Shown here: in pieces, positions 33,822 through 46,552 of the stretch
Layout: each line of letters opens with the position of its first letter
How positions within the stretch are numbered: position 1 is the stretch's first letter
Source of the DNA: Lactifluus volemus
Taxonomy: Eukaryota; Basidiomycota; Agaricomycetes; Russulales; Russulaceae
NCBI GenBank assembly: GCA_022376515.1
Contig: WTXI01000218.1
Span: 1-62,156 of the forward strand
Length of the DNA: 62,156 nucleotides
Direction of reading: 5' to 3'
Made by a program: the position numbers and the translations under genes
The notes under the pieces: model-generated
What the model was told of the DNA's origin: nothing
Database searches by the model: none
What the model saw: the letters and a program-made list of their open reading frames with translations, nothing else

Positions 33822-35857
33822 CTAGACGTTTACTTCAGTCACTTCATCGTACACCTCCGGATTATTCCTCCGGATCCCCTTCTCAACTTCATAGTCCCAG
33901 TCAGTTCCAAGCCACACAACGGCGTACTCGCATGTCCCCACGATGAACAATGCCACCACCTGGCCTGCAGAGCAGCAGCATTTGACGACACGCAGGAACA
34001 ACAATGAGTCAAGCATCAGCTACGTTGGGTAGCGGGAAACGCACCGATCCAGAGGCCCTGTAAACCGTATCCGGCGCGAAAGGCGAGCATGATTCCAATT
34101 GGAAGGGCGAGGATATAGTACGCTACAATGTTGAACGCCGCGCCGAGGTGCTGCCGGCCCAGTCCACGCAACACACCGCCGCACGAGCCTGCGAGGCCAT
34201 CGGCGACTTGAAATGAGGCAACAAGTGGCATCACCTGGGCGACGAGCAGTACGACGGACACGTCTTCGCTGAAGAGATAGCCAAAAACCTTCGGAGGGGT
34301 CGGGTTCAGATCTCGTGCTAGGTCTGGAGCGAGGGACGTACATCCTTGGAGAGAAGCATCGAAAGCATGACGACGGCGCCTAGCAGCGCGCTCAGCAGCG
34401 CCGATAGATGTCCGATGAACTTGGCCCCAGCTGCGTCGCGCCGGCCTATAGCGTTGCCCACCCGAGTGGACGCTGCGACACCTGCGCGATACAGAAATGA
34501 AGAGAATAATAAATGAAAGTAGATGAAAGAGACATGTCAACTCATTAATGGGAGGCAGGGAGAGTCAGACGTACCGATGCCGAATGGGATAGTATTCAGG
34601 ACTAGATTTGTATTTAATAAATGTGGCTAAAAGTAGAGGAGAATATGAGGAACGGACTTTGGTCTGTCGTCATGATGACGGACTGCGCGGCGAGTGGGAC
34701 GTTACCCAGGCGAGCGGCCGCAAGCGCGACAATCTCGAAAGAGGCCCTGAACGAAGAATCAATCACATGAGCGAGATAACTAGGACGACCCTCTTGAAGG
34801 GAAATGCAGACGCACCATTCCGATCCGACCATTAGAATGCCGGGGAGTGCCAACTTGAGAAAGGCGATACAACTTCGCGGATCCAGCGCGGCACGCAGTT
34901 GGAAACCGCCCCATGTCTGGTTCAGCGTGTGGGTCGGAGAACATGCGGTGTACATGATAAGGAAGAAGAAAGCAAGCCAGAACGTGAGCGAGAGGGCAAT
35001 GGGAGAGCCATTGATACCGAAGGAGCTGTAGTGGACGAAGTAGATGTTGAGCACGAGATTGATGGGGAAGATGACGATCAGCACGTGGGTCGACGCGCCC
35101 ATGATCCCTATGTGCACGTGGGGTCAGCGTCATTTGTGACGACCACATGAAAGTATACTGCGTCATACCCTGACATTGCAAATACTTCTTGAGACTTTCA
35201 AAGCCGATATAGCCAGGGGCAGCGAGGAGTAGCAGCCGCAAGTAATCTTGGGTACTTTGGCTAAGTTTGGCATCTTGATGAAGGGCTATCAGGATGGGCG
35301 CCATGTTTGCCCACGCGATCCCAACAGGAATGAAAAGTAGGCAAAGCATGATGAAGCATCGCTGGAAATGGACAGATAAATCTGTCGAGTGCTTTCCGCC
35401 TGTGAAGGCTTGTGAACCTAATGTGTCAAGGGCAGTCGACCCGCCAAGTACGACACACCAGCCTGTATGTGACAAAAAAAAAAAGAGCGATGTGGGATCA
35501 TATGTCCACTGATGCGAAGGGGGCCAGTACTAGCCAGTTACAAATGCCAACATGAGGGAGAATGCGGCAACAGATAACTCATTTGGGCCGAGCCGGCCTG
35601 CAATGACGACTGCGATGGCTTGGATGGAGTTTTGAAGAGTGTACGAGAATATAACTGAATGTTCCAACAAGGTGAGCCATGGTCGCTGTAGGACGAAGAC
35701 GACGAGAGGCACCTGGCAGGGAATCTCTAAAGAGTGAGATAATCTCACGCCAGCCATGGGGCTGGGACGGAGCTACCCGTTCGAGTAAGGGAGAAGCCTC
35801 ATCAACCCTCGCGGCGAGGGCGGAGGACTCTGCGAGGTAAGAACCGTTCTCGTTCAT
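33822..35857 (-). CDS. MATE family multidrug/metabolite efflux transporter
   Basis: Nine exons: 35857-35713, 35654-35535, 35462-35169, 35107-34816, 34746-34658, 34601-34575, 34481-34342, 34288-34045, 33964-33822; phases agree and give 497 residues. MATE proteins are 12-helix antiporters that expel organic cations or metabolites in exchange for H+ or Na+. Visible landmarks: [22 protein letters not shown] in the first helices, [73 protein letters not shown] (the equivalent of helix 7-8), and [19 protein letters not shown] as the last helix. Intron 2 (35463-35534) uses a GC donor (ACTG|GCTAGT). Start at 35857; an in-frame upstream ATG is absent. A truncated duplicate lies at 28.8-30.4 kb. Confidence 0.9.
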
Positions 35858-38803
35858 AGTAACTTGAATGCCGAGGGAAATATATCCCTTCAAATGCCCT
35901 CGCTCTCTCTTTATATATAATCTCTCTCACACTACTCATTCAATTTCTAGTCATTTACTATTGGCTCCCCCTTTTTCACAGTCAGGGCTTAAACTTTCTA
36001 GATCGATATAATATCGATTATGTTTCACTGGCAGTCCGTGTCAAAGGCATAGCCATCTCCTGCGCCCGGTGTTTCAAAAGACATCTCGATTCAGTTAGCC
36101 GTACGTAACCGACACCACTCCGCGTTTTGAAGCAAACAATTTTACGATTCCCACCAGGCAAGATAAAAAATAAGCAATACTGCCGCCCCCAGAGTAAGAA
36201 CGTTCAGGAACGAGACGTGTGGACCTTCGCTTCTCCCGCAAAGCCTTTATTTACCCTTCTCTGCGTCATAAACGAACAACTGCCAGTGGTCCCGAGATCC
36301 GCGGCCGAAATGCTCGGCAGGGCCACGAGGCATGTCACAATCTTGAAAACTGCATCTTATCAAACCCGTTCACGTACAGTTGTGCCTACTGAATCCCAAA
36401 TCCCGGCAAGGGTGACTCGGACTTGACTGTGCTAGTACACGTAGGGAGTGACAACATACTGGCGCAATACACATACCTCACGGACACGTTCCACCGTCGA
36501 ACATGGATCAGTCCAAAACCCACATGATGACAAAAGGGCTACCCATTACCTTTGTTCAGGCCTCCACACAGGAACTTTGTGCAGAATTTTGAGTCTCAGA
36601 AAAAGGGGAGAAATAAAAATAACTCATACCGGGTGCTTTGCCTGGGTAATCTGCCTCAAGGGACACACCGATCCGAGTCGCTCTGATGGTACGCCGATGC
36701 CTTTCTCATTCTCTCACACCCCGTCAGTTCCTAGTACTATTTCTGTCTACACCGTGCAGGTGACTGACACGGCATTTTGTCATATACATATGTCGAGCCC
36801 ACAGATAGCTCAAAAATTGCATACGGCTCCCGCCCACCGAGCGTACGGCTGAACGTGAACGTGAGATGGTAGGTGCTGATCCATTCCATTCCACAACTCA
36901 ACGCATGCATGACCCCTTCTTTCTTTCCCATGCCTTGGTTTATGCTGGCCAATCGTCTCGCGCGCGGCGATGCAACCCTGCCCATTCTCTCTCGACCTGA
37001 TCGAGTCACATTGCGACCTGTACCGAAGGTATTGCATCCCGTACGTCACACAATAACGTAGATACAATTTTATGCGAAAAATGTTGATCGCCGAAAACGT
37101 TTGACGAGAGCGTACGCCGTCTGCTCCCGGTTTCGGCACCATGCATACTAAACCACACAAGACGCGCGTGCTTCCGGGCGATGACTTGCGGCCGTAGGGC
37201 GTAAACGTTTTCCAATTGATGGATGAACTGCCTAAGCAGATAGTAGGCACAGATGATTGCCCAGACCGCCAAGTTACGGCGCGTGGCGCTCCAATCTCTG
37301 GCGTCGCCCCAAGGGGTACCGTGCGCAAAATTTCATGGGTACAGCTCCAAGTCACGGGTCGAGAATGCACTGAAAAAATACTTGGTCACACTTCGATGGG
37401 GAAACATGTTGTCAATGATAGACGCGGTACATCGACCGATAAATGGTAAGGTAAGGCGAATATTAGATATGAGACTCCCACATGATATAACTGTAGATTA
37501 GTCATTGGTACGGTACCTATTGGAATAATAGAGGTGGAAGCGGACTAAAAAGCTATCAGTGAGGTTTTGCAACTCGCCACTGGTGAAATCGGTAAAACCG
37601 TTTATGCAGCAGTTTAAGATAGGGAATACGTGGTACTCACCCTTGGCGCTCGAGTCCGAAAAAGAGATAAAAAAAGATTCGGGGCTCGATCGTGGAGTCA
37701 ACTAGCGCTGACGCACGGTATGTGGGAATCGGTGTACGAGGGTGGAATTGCTGCGGAGTTCGTTTTCTCTGACGTATGTTTGATTCAGATGAGGTGATGG
37801 GGTGTAAAATGGTAACGGCATACGGACATGTGTATGCTCAACAAAAATTGAAGATGCTTGGCTCGTGGTTCTTCCATTTTCAAAATGGGCTCCTCGGATT
37901 ACGTAACCTGCAGAGGGCAGGATAGGATAAGAAAAAGGAATCTTAGGACGCTCGCACAGCAATGTGTCCGACCCTGCGGACGATTATGATAAAATAGGGT
38001 GTATGTGAGTCTGCTGTGTCGGGTGATCTTCCGCCCTGAAACGTAAGGGCGAGCGACACCGATCGAATGGGTGATTCTTGGGGACCCACGTTCAGGCCAA
38101 AGTTGCTGATCTACCTGCCAATGACAATAGACGAACGCGGTAAGCAAGTGGGATATGTCATGAAAAGAAATGTAACCAAACTTAAACCAACGTTTCAATC
38201 ACCCCTTGAGTACTGGTTAACTTGCGACGTTGATTCCATAGTATCAATACCTGACCCCAGGCTGGCGCCCAAGACACTAGGTATAGGTATGGGACTGATA
38301 GCGATGCTGCCTAAATGAGTAACAAGATGCTGCGTGGTCCTCCCAACCCTTCCAAATTGGTTTTTACGGCAGAGAGCAGCGCCAATATCTCGCGCCAATC
38401 GCGAAACCCCTGTTTCACCGTTCGTGCTTACTGCAAGGAATAAGGGATTTATGAAAACTCGGTCGATCGCAAGCGGGAAACGATGCAAAGAATCCTATCT
38501 CGTTTGCGTTTTTCGGGAAAGATGCGGAGAAGTGGAGGTGCAGGTGGAAACATGGAAATTGTATGGGCTCCTAAGCAAGACACGTGTAAGCATAAAAATC
38601 CATGGAAAGGGAATAGAGCGGTCGTAGATACGATATCACAAAGTCAAGAGTCTGTAATAGATACGCAGTGAGCCGATACGGAAAAAATGCGCAATGCTAA
38701 ATGAGATACAACCACGATGAGAAACCACCCGATCGAGAGTATCGAGAAACGCCTGTCGTCCCATGATCATCATCGTTAATTCAATGACTCGGAGCACCGA
38801 GAG
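35858..38803. other. Long intergenic region, no gene seen
   Basis: Nearly 3 kb without a recognisable gene. Open frames are short, share no splice-linked continuity and match no family known to me. A TATATATA-like stretch at 35910-35920 precedes the MATE start and may be its promoter. The rest could hold non-coding RNA or decayed DNA. Confidence 0.45.
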
Positions 38804-40072
38804 TTACGACTGTCTCCCTCTCCCACCCTTACTACTCCCGCCCCCGCCTACACTACCATTTATCCCATCTTCTCCACCACCCAACTGCGATCGAGCGTCG
38901 GTATAGAGGGATAGTGATGACCCGCTTGCCACCGTACTGCTTGCGGGCCGACCGCTCGACCGTACTCCCCTAGGTACGGAGAGCACCGAAGGGCTAGGGG
39001 TATTCACCATACTCGCTTGTCGCGACGCATGTGTTCCACCATCTGATGGACCTAGATGCAACTGCGGAATGCGCTCTCCCACGCCACAAGTTTTGTACCG
39101 CGCCAACTTGCTTGGTGACAAGAGCTCGCCATGCTCGGAAGGTGGGGCATTTTGGCCAGCAGTGGGCCCGTCGGAACCGACGGTGTAGAACGTCTGGGAC
39201 GACCTGGTCGACGCGCTCGCGCTCTGGGTGTTTCGGGTGAAGGAAGGGTAGTGGTGGATCGTGGGAAAGGAAGAAGACGCGGCACTGGCGAGAGAGGAGA
39301 TGCTCCCACGGAACGCGCCAATGAGCGGTACGCCCGACGTTTTTGGGATGTGTAACCAGTTTGTGGGAGCTGATGCTGGTGCGTGTGATTCTGTGCTTGT
39401 CGCTGTTGGGGAAGGGACGCGTTGGGGCAAGACGTCCGTCGGCGAATCTTCCGGAAGTGGATCCATCGGCATGTGGGCGATGCGGGCACGAGCGTGCCGA
39501 AGTGGCTGCTGTGGCTGTGGCCGGAGGGACCGAGGTAGTCCGGGTTCCAAGTCTGGGGAGGGAGGGCGTGCTGAGAACGACCTGAATGCAGGCGCGAAGC
39601 GTCGCGAAAACGGTAGAGTGTCCGTGGTGGGGGTTTGTGGTGGTAGGTTCGACTGGGTGGTGGTGCGCGATTGCACCAGGGGCGATGCTATATGGGAGGA
39701 TACAAATTCTGAGCTGGGGAGTGGGTCAGGTTCGAGGAGGGGGACAGATGCATCAACAGAAAGGACGCGGTTGTGAGCGTCTCGACGGCTATGGGCGGTA
39801 GTTGAGGTCCCATCACTGGAAGTTGAGCTCTGAACATGTTTTGGCCGGCGCTTGGATGCTCTCCGACGTGCGAACGGTACGATCACGAGGACGAGGGCGA
39901 CAATAAAAATAAAACCGCCAATGGCGGCAACGACGATGATGGCGAGCTTGCTTTTGTCTGATGATGATGACGTTGTGGTGGACGGCCCAGCAGTTCGCTT
40001 GCAGAGAAGTTTTGGTCAAATGACCACCGCAAATAAGGCCGAGATCAGACTCACCACCGCGGCTCGCATCAT
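38804..40072 (-). CDS. Ser/Pro-rich single-pass membrane protein
   Basis: Small exon 40072-40055 (MMRAAV), 57-bp intron 39998-40054 (GTGAGT...AAG acceptor), main exon 39997-38804; about 403 residues. After a short Thr/Ser-rich segment (TAGPSTTTSSSSDK) comes one hydrophobic helix, KLAIIVVAAIGGFIFIVALV, followed by a basic stop-transfer cluster (RRRASKRRPK) and a long Ser/Pro/Thr-rich cytosolic tail with no known domain. The layout recalls fungal Mid2/Skg6-like plasma-membrane proteins, but the outer domain is very short, so a longer unseen 5' exon set remains possible. Divergent from the C2H2 gene 141 bp away. Confidence 0.65.
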
Positions 40073-40213
40073 AGACAAGTGATTCTTTTATAAGGTCAAG
40101 CGAGGCGAGGCTCAGAGGAGAGTGGAAGAAGACAAGATTGGGCGAGGCTGTGTGTGTTGATGTTGCGAAATGAATGTTGTTACTGCGGGCGCCTCCGAGT
40201 CAGTCGAGCACCA
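40073..40213. promoter_or_regulatory. Bidirectional promoter, membrane protein / C2H2 protein
   Basis: 141 bp between divergent start codons. No clear TATA box; the region must serve both genes. Confidence 0.4.
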
Positions 40214-40835
40214 ATGAGCACTTTACACTCTTGCCATTGGGATTGGTGTCGCTTCACAACAGTCTTACATCACGACTTTGTCCAACATGTCATATCAGCA
40301 CACATCGACAATGCAAACCCAGTAAAAAGGCAAGATATCAACCTTATTCGCCATCTTGAGCAAGGTGCCCCGGAAAACGACAGTGAGCTACTGGTCCTAG
40401 CATACTTGTTCATCGTCTCTAAAAACTTCTTAATAGGTGGCACCTTGAGCATCGAGCTTCCCACAAGCTCGCAACTTGAGCCTCCCCAGTCAGCTTCACA
40501 CTCTATAGGATCGAGTGTGAGTTCAGATTATCTCCGTCGCATCCCCTTCCTCATTCTTCCAAGGAAAATGTTCTAGTTTCTCCTGAACCACCAAACTCAC
40601 AAATGGCCAACCGGCTACTCTCATTTACCTCTGGTTCTACCCGCGTCTTCCCACTCTCTTTACAGAAGCCACAGACAGGTGGTTCGAAGGGCGTTCCGGT
40701 TGAGGTATCGTCTTTCTTCAGGCTTTAAACCTTTCCGCCTCACGTGGCATTAACGCGTTTCAGGCACAAAGCCAAGATGTTTCACAAGTTGAACTACGAA
40801 CTCAGGCGGCATATGACTCCCAGATTTTTGATTAG
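40214..40835 (+). CDS. Small C2H2 zinc-finger protein
   Basis: Four exons: 40214-40382, 40437-40514, 40577-40704, 40764-40835; in phase, about 148 residues. One zinc finger near the N-terminus, CHWDWC followed after 12 residues by H and HVISAH (C-x4-C-x12-H-x4-H), of the type seen in Gli/AEBP2-like factors. The rest is Ser/Pro/Gln-rich and ends AAYDSQIFD. The donor of intron 2 (A|GTGTGA) was chosen by frame. Possibly a DNA-binding or chromatin factor; no closer assignment is possible. The second finger usual in such proteins is missing. Confidence 0.6.
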
Positions 40836-41231
40836 TGTACCTATCATTACCCCAATATGTTGCCCGAATAACCCAAATTTCGTCTGCATCTATGTTATGC
40901 CTCAATGGAATAAGCATAGGGTTAACTAATAGGGTTGGTGTAAGCATCGCAAAGTGTCCGCTTCTCGCAGTTGCGATCCCGCAGCAGCACGGCCAGACTC
41001 AGCTGCGTATATTCCTGGGAAATGAGAAGCAAAAGGGAAATTGCCTAGGACAACCTAGGGTTGTGCTCCATTAGGTTACATGGAGAAAAGTCCCGTAGTC
41101 ATTCTCAGTTATGCGAGCACATCGTGGACGTATGAATAGCCAAGATTAGTACATCGGGTTGACATACTCGCATTTGATGCTTTGATGCGTAGTACATAAT
41201 CACAGTATTGTCGCTTCACACTCGCTGTTTT

Positions 41232-42938
41232 TCATGCGTACAACTGCTCGCGAAAACCGGGTAGAATCTGCGCGGTGCGATACGAGTGGTCGTCGTGGCG
41301 CGCGCCATATGTGCGTTGCCATTTTTGCTTGGCAAATGTCCAGGCTAGTTGAAGAAAAGGTATTATCGGTGAGACAATCGTATTGGTGGGGAGGAGAACC
41401 CACCGTCAACCGTTGGCGCGGGGTCACCGCTCTTCTCGAATTCGTTCTGCGTGAAACCCTCTCGCTGTAGCACGGGAGATTCTGCGACCGTGTTTAGGAC
41501 GACGTCATTGTTGGGGCTGTAGTAAGAGGGAAGATAAAATAAGGGTGATGAATCTGCATCGCACTATGAAGTGGGGCTTAATTGTATACCGAGAGAAGTA
41601 GAGCACCCCGAGGCGGTCTACATGTTGCTGATCCTTGGGAGGCGCGACAACGCTGTGGATGCGTATTCGTCAAGTATAAGATACTTACATTCTGGATAGG
41701 CTAAGCTACGCACCGGTGGACGGTACTCCTGACGTAACCGCCAGTCAAGAATGAGATGGCGTCGCAGGCGTTGATGGTGAGTGTGCCATCCTGGGGCTTG
41801 ACCCACTTCCACTGGTCGTGGACCGGATCCCGGATCTGCAGGGCCGCGATGGGTTGGCGAAAGAGCAGCGTGAAAGTACCGAGATCTGCGAAGGCAATAT
41901 GATAATGAGGGCGTCAGAGCTAGCCAAAGAACGTGTACCAGTATGGTCGCGGACCCAATTGCCAATGGCGGAGTTCTCCTCGGGTGTGTATTTAGTATAC
42001 TTCATATACCGGAGATGGTCTTCGCTCTTTGACTCGTACTTGTGTATGTTGCGGAAGTAGTCCTCGGGAAGCTCAAGCGCGATGGCGAGAAGGGTGTGAA
42101 GTGGGTCCAAAACTTCTGCGTGAAGGAGCTGCATTGGGAAGAAGCGTATGCGATAAAACACAGTAAGTACAGTACATTGATAAGCATTGACATACCCTGG
42201 CAAACTTCTCAATCTCCTCGAGGTTCTTTTGAATAAGCTGGGGGTGGTTATGCTTAAAGTCTCCGTTGAACTCTGCAAAAGTAATAGAGTTCAGGCGTCA
42301 GGGTAATGTCAAAGCCAGATAAGTACTTGGGATGTTGTAAAGTTCCACATGATCCCTGATACCCGTCTTCGTGTCAAGGCTGGGAAACAAATGAACCCGT
42401 GGCAAATACGAATATGTTGGAGGGAAATTCATACATCTGACGACCAGCGGGGATATAGCCGTTAAATTGACCCAGATCTAAGATACATAAGCTGATGAAT
42501 CAGTGATGATCGACTGTTAAGATACCTATGCGCTCGGGGACGAACTTGAGCTTCTCCTCCAAGGGAAGCTCATAGAACTCTCTGCCGATGGCGAATTGGC
42601 GATTCACTGTCTCTTGTGAAATGTTGAAGTTCTTGACGTAGAGAAATCCCTTTTCACGAAGGGCTGTGATGAAGGTCTGGGCGAGCTCTTTTTTACCCTC
42701 TGGAGTGTCATACTTGGAAAGGTCGAGAGTGATGAGGTCGGCCCAGTCAAGATTTTCCTAACGAAAATGGTGAGTAAAAGGATGGACTGAGAAGCAATCT
42801 CAACTGATGAACTTTTGTCTCTGGGACGAATGTGTATGAACCTGCGAGTTTTTCGGCGTGTAAAAGTTCAGGTCGAACAACAGGACAACTCAAGAGACAA
42901 CTGAAGCGATACGAACCGAGGTCGACTTGGCTGGGCAT
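41232..42938 (-). CDS. 2-oxoglutarate/Fe(II) oxygenase, isopenicillin N synthase-like
   Basis: Eleven exons: 42938-42917, 42841-42813, 42757-42526, 42477-42435, 42379-42327, 42272-42196, 42128-41939, 41885-41714, 41652-41590, 41516-41404, 41344-41232; 368 residues with every junction in phase. N-terminal DIOX_N-type part (DLSKYDTPEGKKELAQTF, GFLYVKNFNIS, FYELPLEEK), then the double-stranded beta helix with iron ligands His214 and Asp216 (HTDLGTFTLLF) and His272 (STVHRVVAPP). Arg294 in YFSRPNND is the likely 2-oxoglutarate-binding arginine. These enzymes hydroxylate or cyclise small molecules using 2OG and O2; fungal members are often in secondary metabolism, but no cluster is evident here. 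Substrate unknown. Confidence 0.88.
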
Positions 42939-43403
42939 TGATCAAGTTCAGTGATTTTATAGCGCAACTCGAGTATCTCACTTCCCAGGGGGTTCTAGGT
43001 GGGACTAGTTTCCTCATTCGCGTCCTGCCGTGGCCACCTCATCGCGATTGCGTTATATGGACTAGCGTTGACCCGTGCTCCGCACACGTCTGATTTATTT
43101 TTAAAGGCCATAGCCTGGTTAAGCTATCGATAGATTTCGATGTCAAGAACGCAGCACGGAGTCTGGCCTGTCCAAGCATGACCGTGACCACGGTGAGGCG
43201 ATCACGCGCCAGCCATGACAAGCATGACAAGCGCGCCTCGGAACGCCCCATCATTCTAACGTAAACTACAGTTCGCCTTCCTTATGTGCAGTTTGCCATA
43301 CGGTATAGCATAGCCGCCACAAGAGCCTGAGATCCCAGCCAGCTTTACAATCCCTTCGGTATCCCTTCCCATCGTTCCCACTTTTCACCTTGCCAGTGGT
43401 GCT

Positions 43404-46111
43404 ATGGCCTTCTTAAAAGGTGCGATGACAAGGCACATCAACTGTCTTCTAAAAAACCGAAAACGATTAATAGGTTTCAATATCGGCCGTCGTCAACGAC
43501 GCGTCTCAGCTAGTGACCGCCCAGCTTATCGGTATTCACGCCTGGACTCTGCAGATGGCAATACCACGCAGGGCCCCAGGTCCCGTCCTTGGTCAAGTTA
43601 CATCTGGCGCGTCTTTGTTGAGTTCACTTGGAGACCCGCCGCTAACCACCCAAAACAGGGATGCCTGGGATAAGCCACCAGAGGAGCGCGACTTCCTAAG
43701 ACGACTGGATACCTGTCTTCTTTTGTATGCAACACTCTCAAACCTTAGCAAAGCCCTTGACGCGCAGAACATCACAGTGAGTATTCGTTTGATCCCTAGT
43801 TCAAGAAAAGCCTGATAGATGTACTCTAGAATGCCTACGTATCTGGGATGAAGGAAGAGTACTAAATTGGCCTCGCTGAGAGTCGGCTCTAGTCTGACAT
43901 GACCGTGGCTAGCCTTCATCTTCAAGGCAATCAACTCAATTATATCACAACATCATGGACTGTAGGATACGCTTTAGGGCAAATACCATCAAAGTGAATC
44001 TTATTTTGGCAATTCTCCGGTCCATCTCACGCTATACACAGCATGTTAATCACGCGCATTCGACCATCAATATGGGTCAGTAAACTACTCAGCGACCGAG
44101 TTCTTCGTATATCTATTCACACCATTCTCAGATTCCTACGATGGAGTTGATTTGGAGCTTCCTCACCGTGTGCCTCGCTCGGAGCAAGAACTTTTCGACT
44201 TTATGCGTAATCCGTTTCCTAGTCGGGTTAGCAGAGTCAAGCTTTTATCCCGCTATGCAGGTGAGTCCCATACCTGGGGACAATGTGTGGTAAGTTTGAA
44301 GTCTACATCCGGAATAGTACATTATTGGCAGCTGGTACAAGAAAGAAGAACTCGCGAAGAGATCTTGCATATTTCAGGTATGTGTGTCGTAATTTCTAAT
44401 CCTTCTACAAGTGATGAACACCCTTGTAGTTAGCTAGTTCCGTAGGGCCCATGATCAGTGGGGTTTTGCAGGCAGTCAGTACAAAATAGAGCCGTCGATG
44501 CCAACTTTACTGACATCGGTAGGGCGTGTACAATGGTCTCAATGGCAAAGGTGGCCTTGCGGGATGGCAATGTGACTTGTTTTATTCTCTGCTCCTGAAA
44601 CTGACCCAGGCTGATTTTTCTCAGGGTTGTTTATCATCGATGGTGTCATCACCGTCCCCATTGCCCTACTTGGTTACTTCGTCATGCCGGATCTGCCCTC
44701 GAATGCCAAGCCTTCCACCTTCTTCACCCAGGAGCAGCTCGATATTGCTAAGAGGCGCATGGATTCTGTCGGAAGGAAACCTCCTGCAAAGTTCACCAAG
44801 AAAAAAGTCCTGCTTTTTTGTAGAGTTGATGTTCATGCCGTTGAATGATGCATCATGGTACAGGTTCTCGGGTTCTTCTCTACATGGCATATCTATGCAC
44901 TGGTACCACGTGAGTTCCCCCAATAACCACTGTTATCCCACTCATTGCTGGCCCAGTTTACGTCTTTGTAGGGTCCTATCTGCTTATCGAGACCTGATTT
45001 TGATGGCGCCTTCAGTACAATAACGGTCATGGCGGCAGCACCTCAATGATATTCTGGTTAGCTCTCTTCAGGCCATGGTAGTAATATACATTCATGGGAC
45101 ATTACAGGCTCAAGAGTTTCAACACGCCTGAGCACATTGTCTATACCGTTGGACAAATTAATAACTACCCCTTTGGTATATACTCCATACAGATTATGAT
45201 GGGTAAGTGTAAGCCTTGTTTTTGTGGTTGGCCTTCTCAAATCAGCGCACAGGTCTAATATATGCTTGGTGGAGCGATGCACTTAGGACTCGCTGGTCAC
45301 CGATATTCTTTGCCGGTGTCAGTGTTAACATCTATTGATCCTATATGTACTTATGCTTTGTAGATGTGGTCTATGATTACCCACACTGTTCTTGCAGCTA
45401 CACCTGTATACACCCACATCACTCGGTATGCACTTGATATCCCCACACTCTGGAAATGTTGACCTTGCCATATCTAGCCGATGGATCTTCTATTACTTCG
45501 TAAGCGCATGTCCTATCTCATGGCCAGTTGAGTCCTGAGTTGAAATGCCAGACTGGCTGTATGGGAGGAGTGTCCGGCCTAATCATGGCATGGGTCAACG
45601 AGCTCAATAGTCATGACAATGAAAGTATGTATGTCCCTCCCCACTTTTGTCATGCTATGTTCAAGTCCCATAGAACGTGCATTTATTGTTGCATCTTGTA
45701 ACATGTGGGCACACATAGTCCATGCTTGGTTGCCTATGTTGGTTACTTTGCTGTCGTCACTATTTGACCTAACCATTGACTGTGTTCAAGTGTCATATTT
45801 CCTCAGGTAGAACAACCCCGGTAGGTATCCATACACATCATTATAGCTAGAGTTTATGACTGAGTTTTCAGGGCGCTCAAGGGCAACATTGCGACTGCAT
45901 GTATTGATCTCGCGTTGAGTGAATCAATATCTTCAATGGTTCTTCTTTCAGTCATCTTAAGTTGATGCATTGCGTCATATCTACAGTTGCAATGGTGATG
46001 ATTACTTTATATTTCGAGCGTCGTGACCACCGCCTTGTGGAGCTGGGTGCGGACGCAAAATGTGCCACAGAGGACGATCCTGAGAATGTGGAGAGCATCG
46101 AGTTGTTGTAA
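43404..46111 (+). CDS. MFS transporter, allantoate/pantothenate permease (Dal5-like) family
   Basis: A very intron-rich gene with about 18 introns, some exons under 25 nt; reading across splice sites is continuous to the TAA at 46109-46111, about 490 residues. It belongs to the anion:cation symporter branch of the major facilitator superfamily, plasma-membrane proton-coupled importers of carboxylates, vitamins or ureides. Landmarks: [135 protein letters not shown] and an acidic C-terminus. The start is uncertain: exon 43404-43419 spliced to 43514 keeps the frame (MAFLKVTAQL), but the ATG at 43555 is an alternative. Confidence 0.82.
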
Positions 46112-46552
46112 CGGTGGAGACCAAGGCTACCTAGTTTGAATATTTTTAGAGATATTCAAGTATTTTACTGCGTGCATATATTTATTAGAAACTAGTGTCT
46201 CAGTCGTCGTGACAGAGAACGAGTTGAAGGCATGAATTCTGTGTTCCGACGCAGCATACATGACTAAGGTGACATCGTTTTCGTAACCAAATAACAACTG
46301 AGTTGTGACTCCCGGCTTACTGTGGAGATTTGAGCATACTTTCTAGATTGTGTCAGGAGGGCATTGTCCGGCTCCAACGTCCAACCGCTGGCACGCTTTT
46401 CTGGGGCATTGAGTTATTGTCCATCGCGGCTGAGTCACGATCCACTTACAGTCCGAAATTTGTGGCCCAACGCAGAAGATGGTATAAAACTGGCGACTTT
46501 AATCCTCGACGAGCCTAAAGAGTCTTGTGCGTTTCCAAACAAACGTCGCAAA

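Noticed and set aside
36127..37700. Several 80-180 residue frames in the 3-kb gap upstream of the MATE gene
   Set aside because: No family resemblance, no consistent strand, and no splice-linked continuation.
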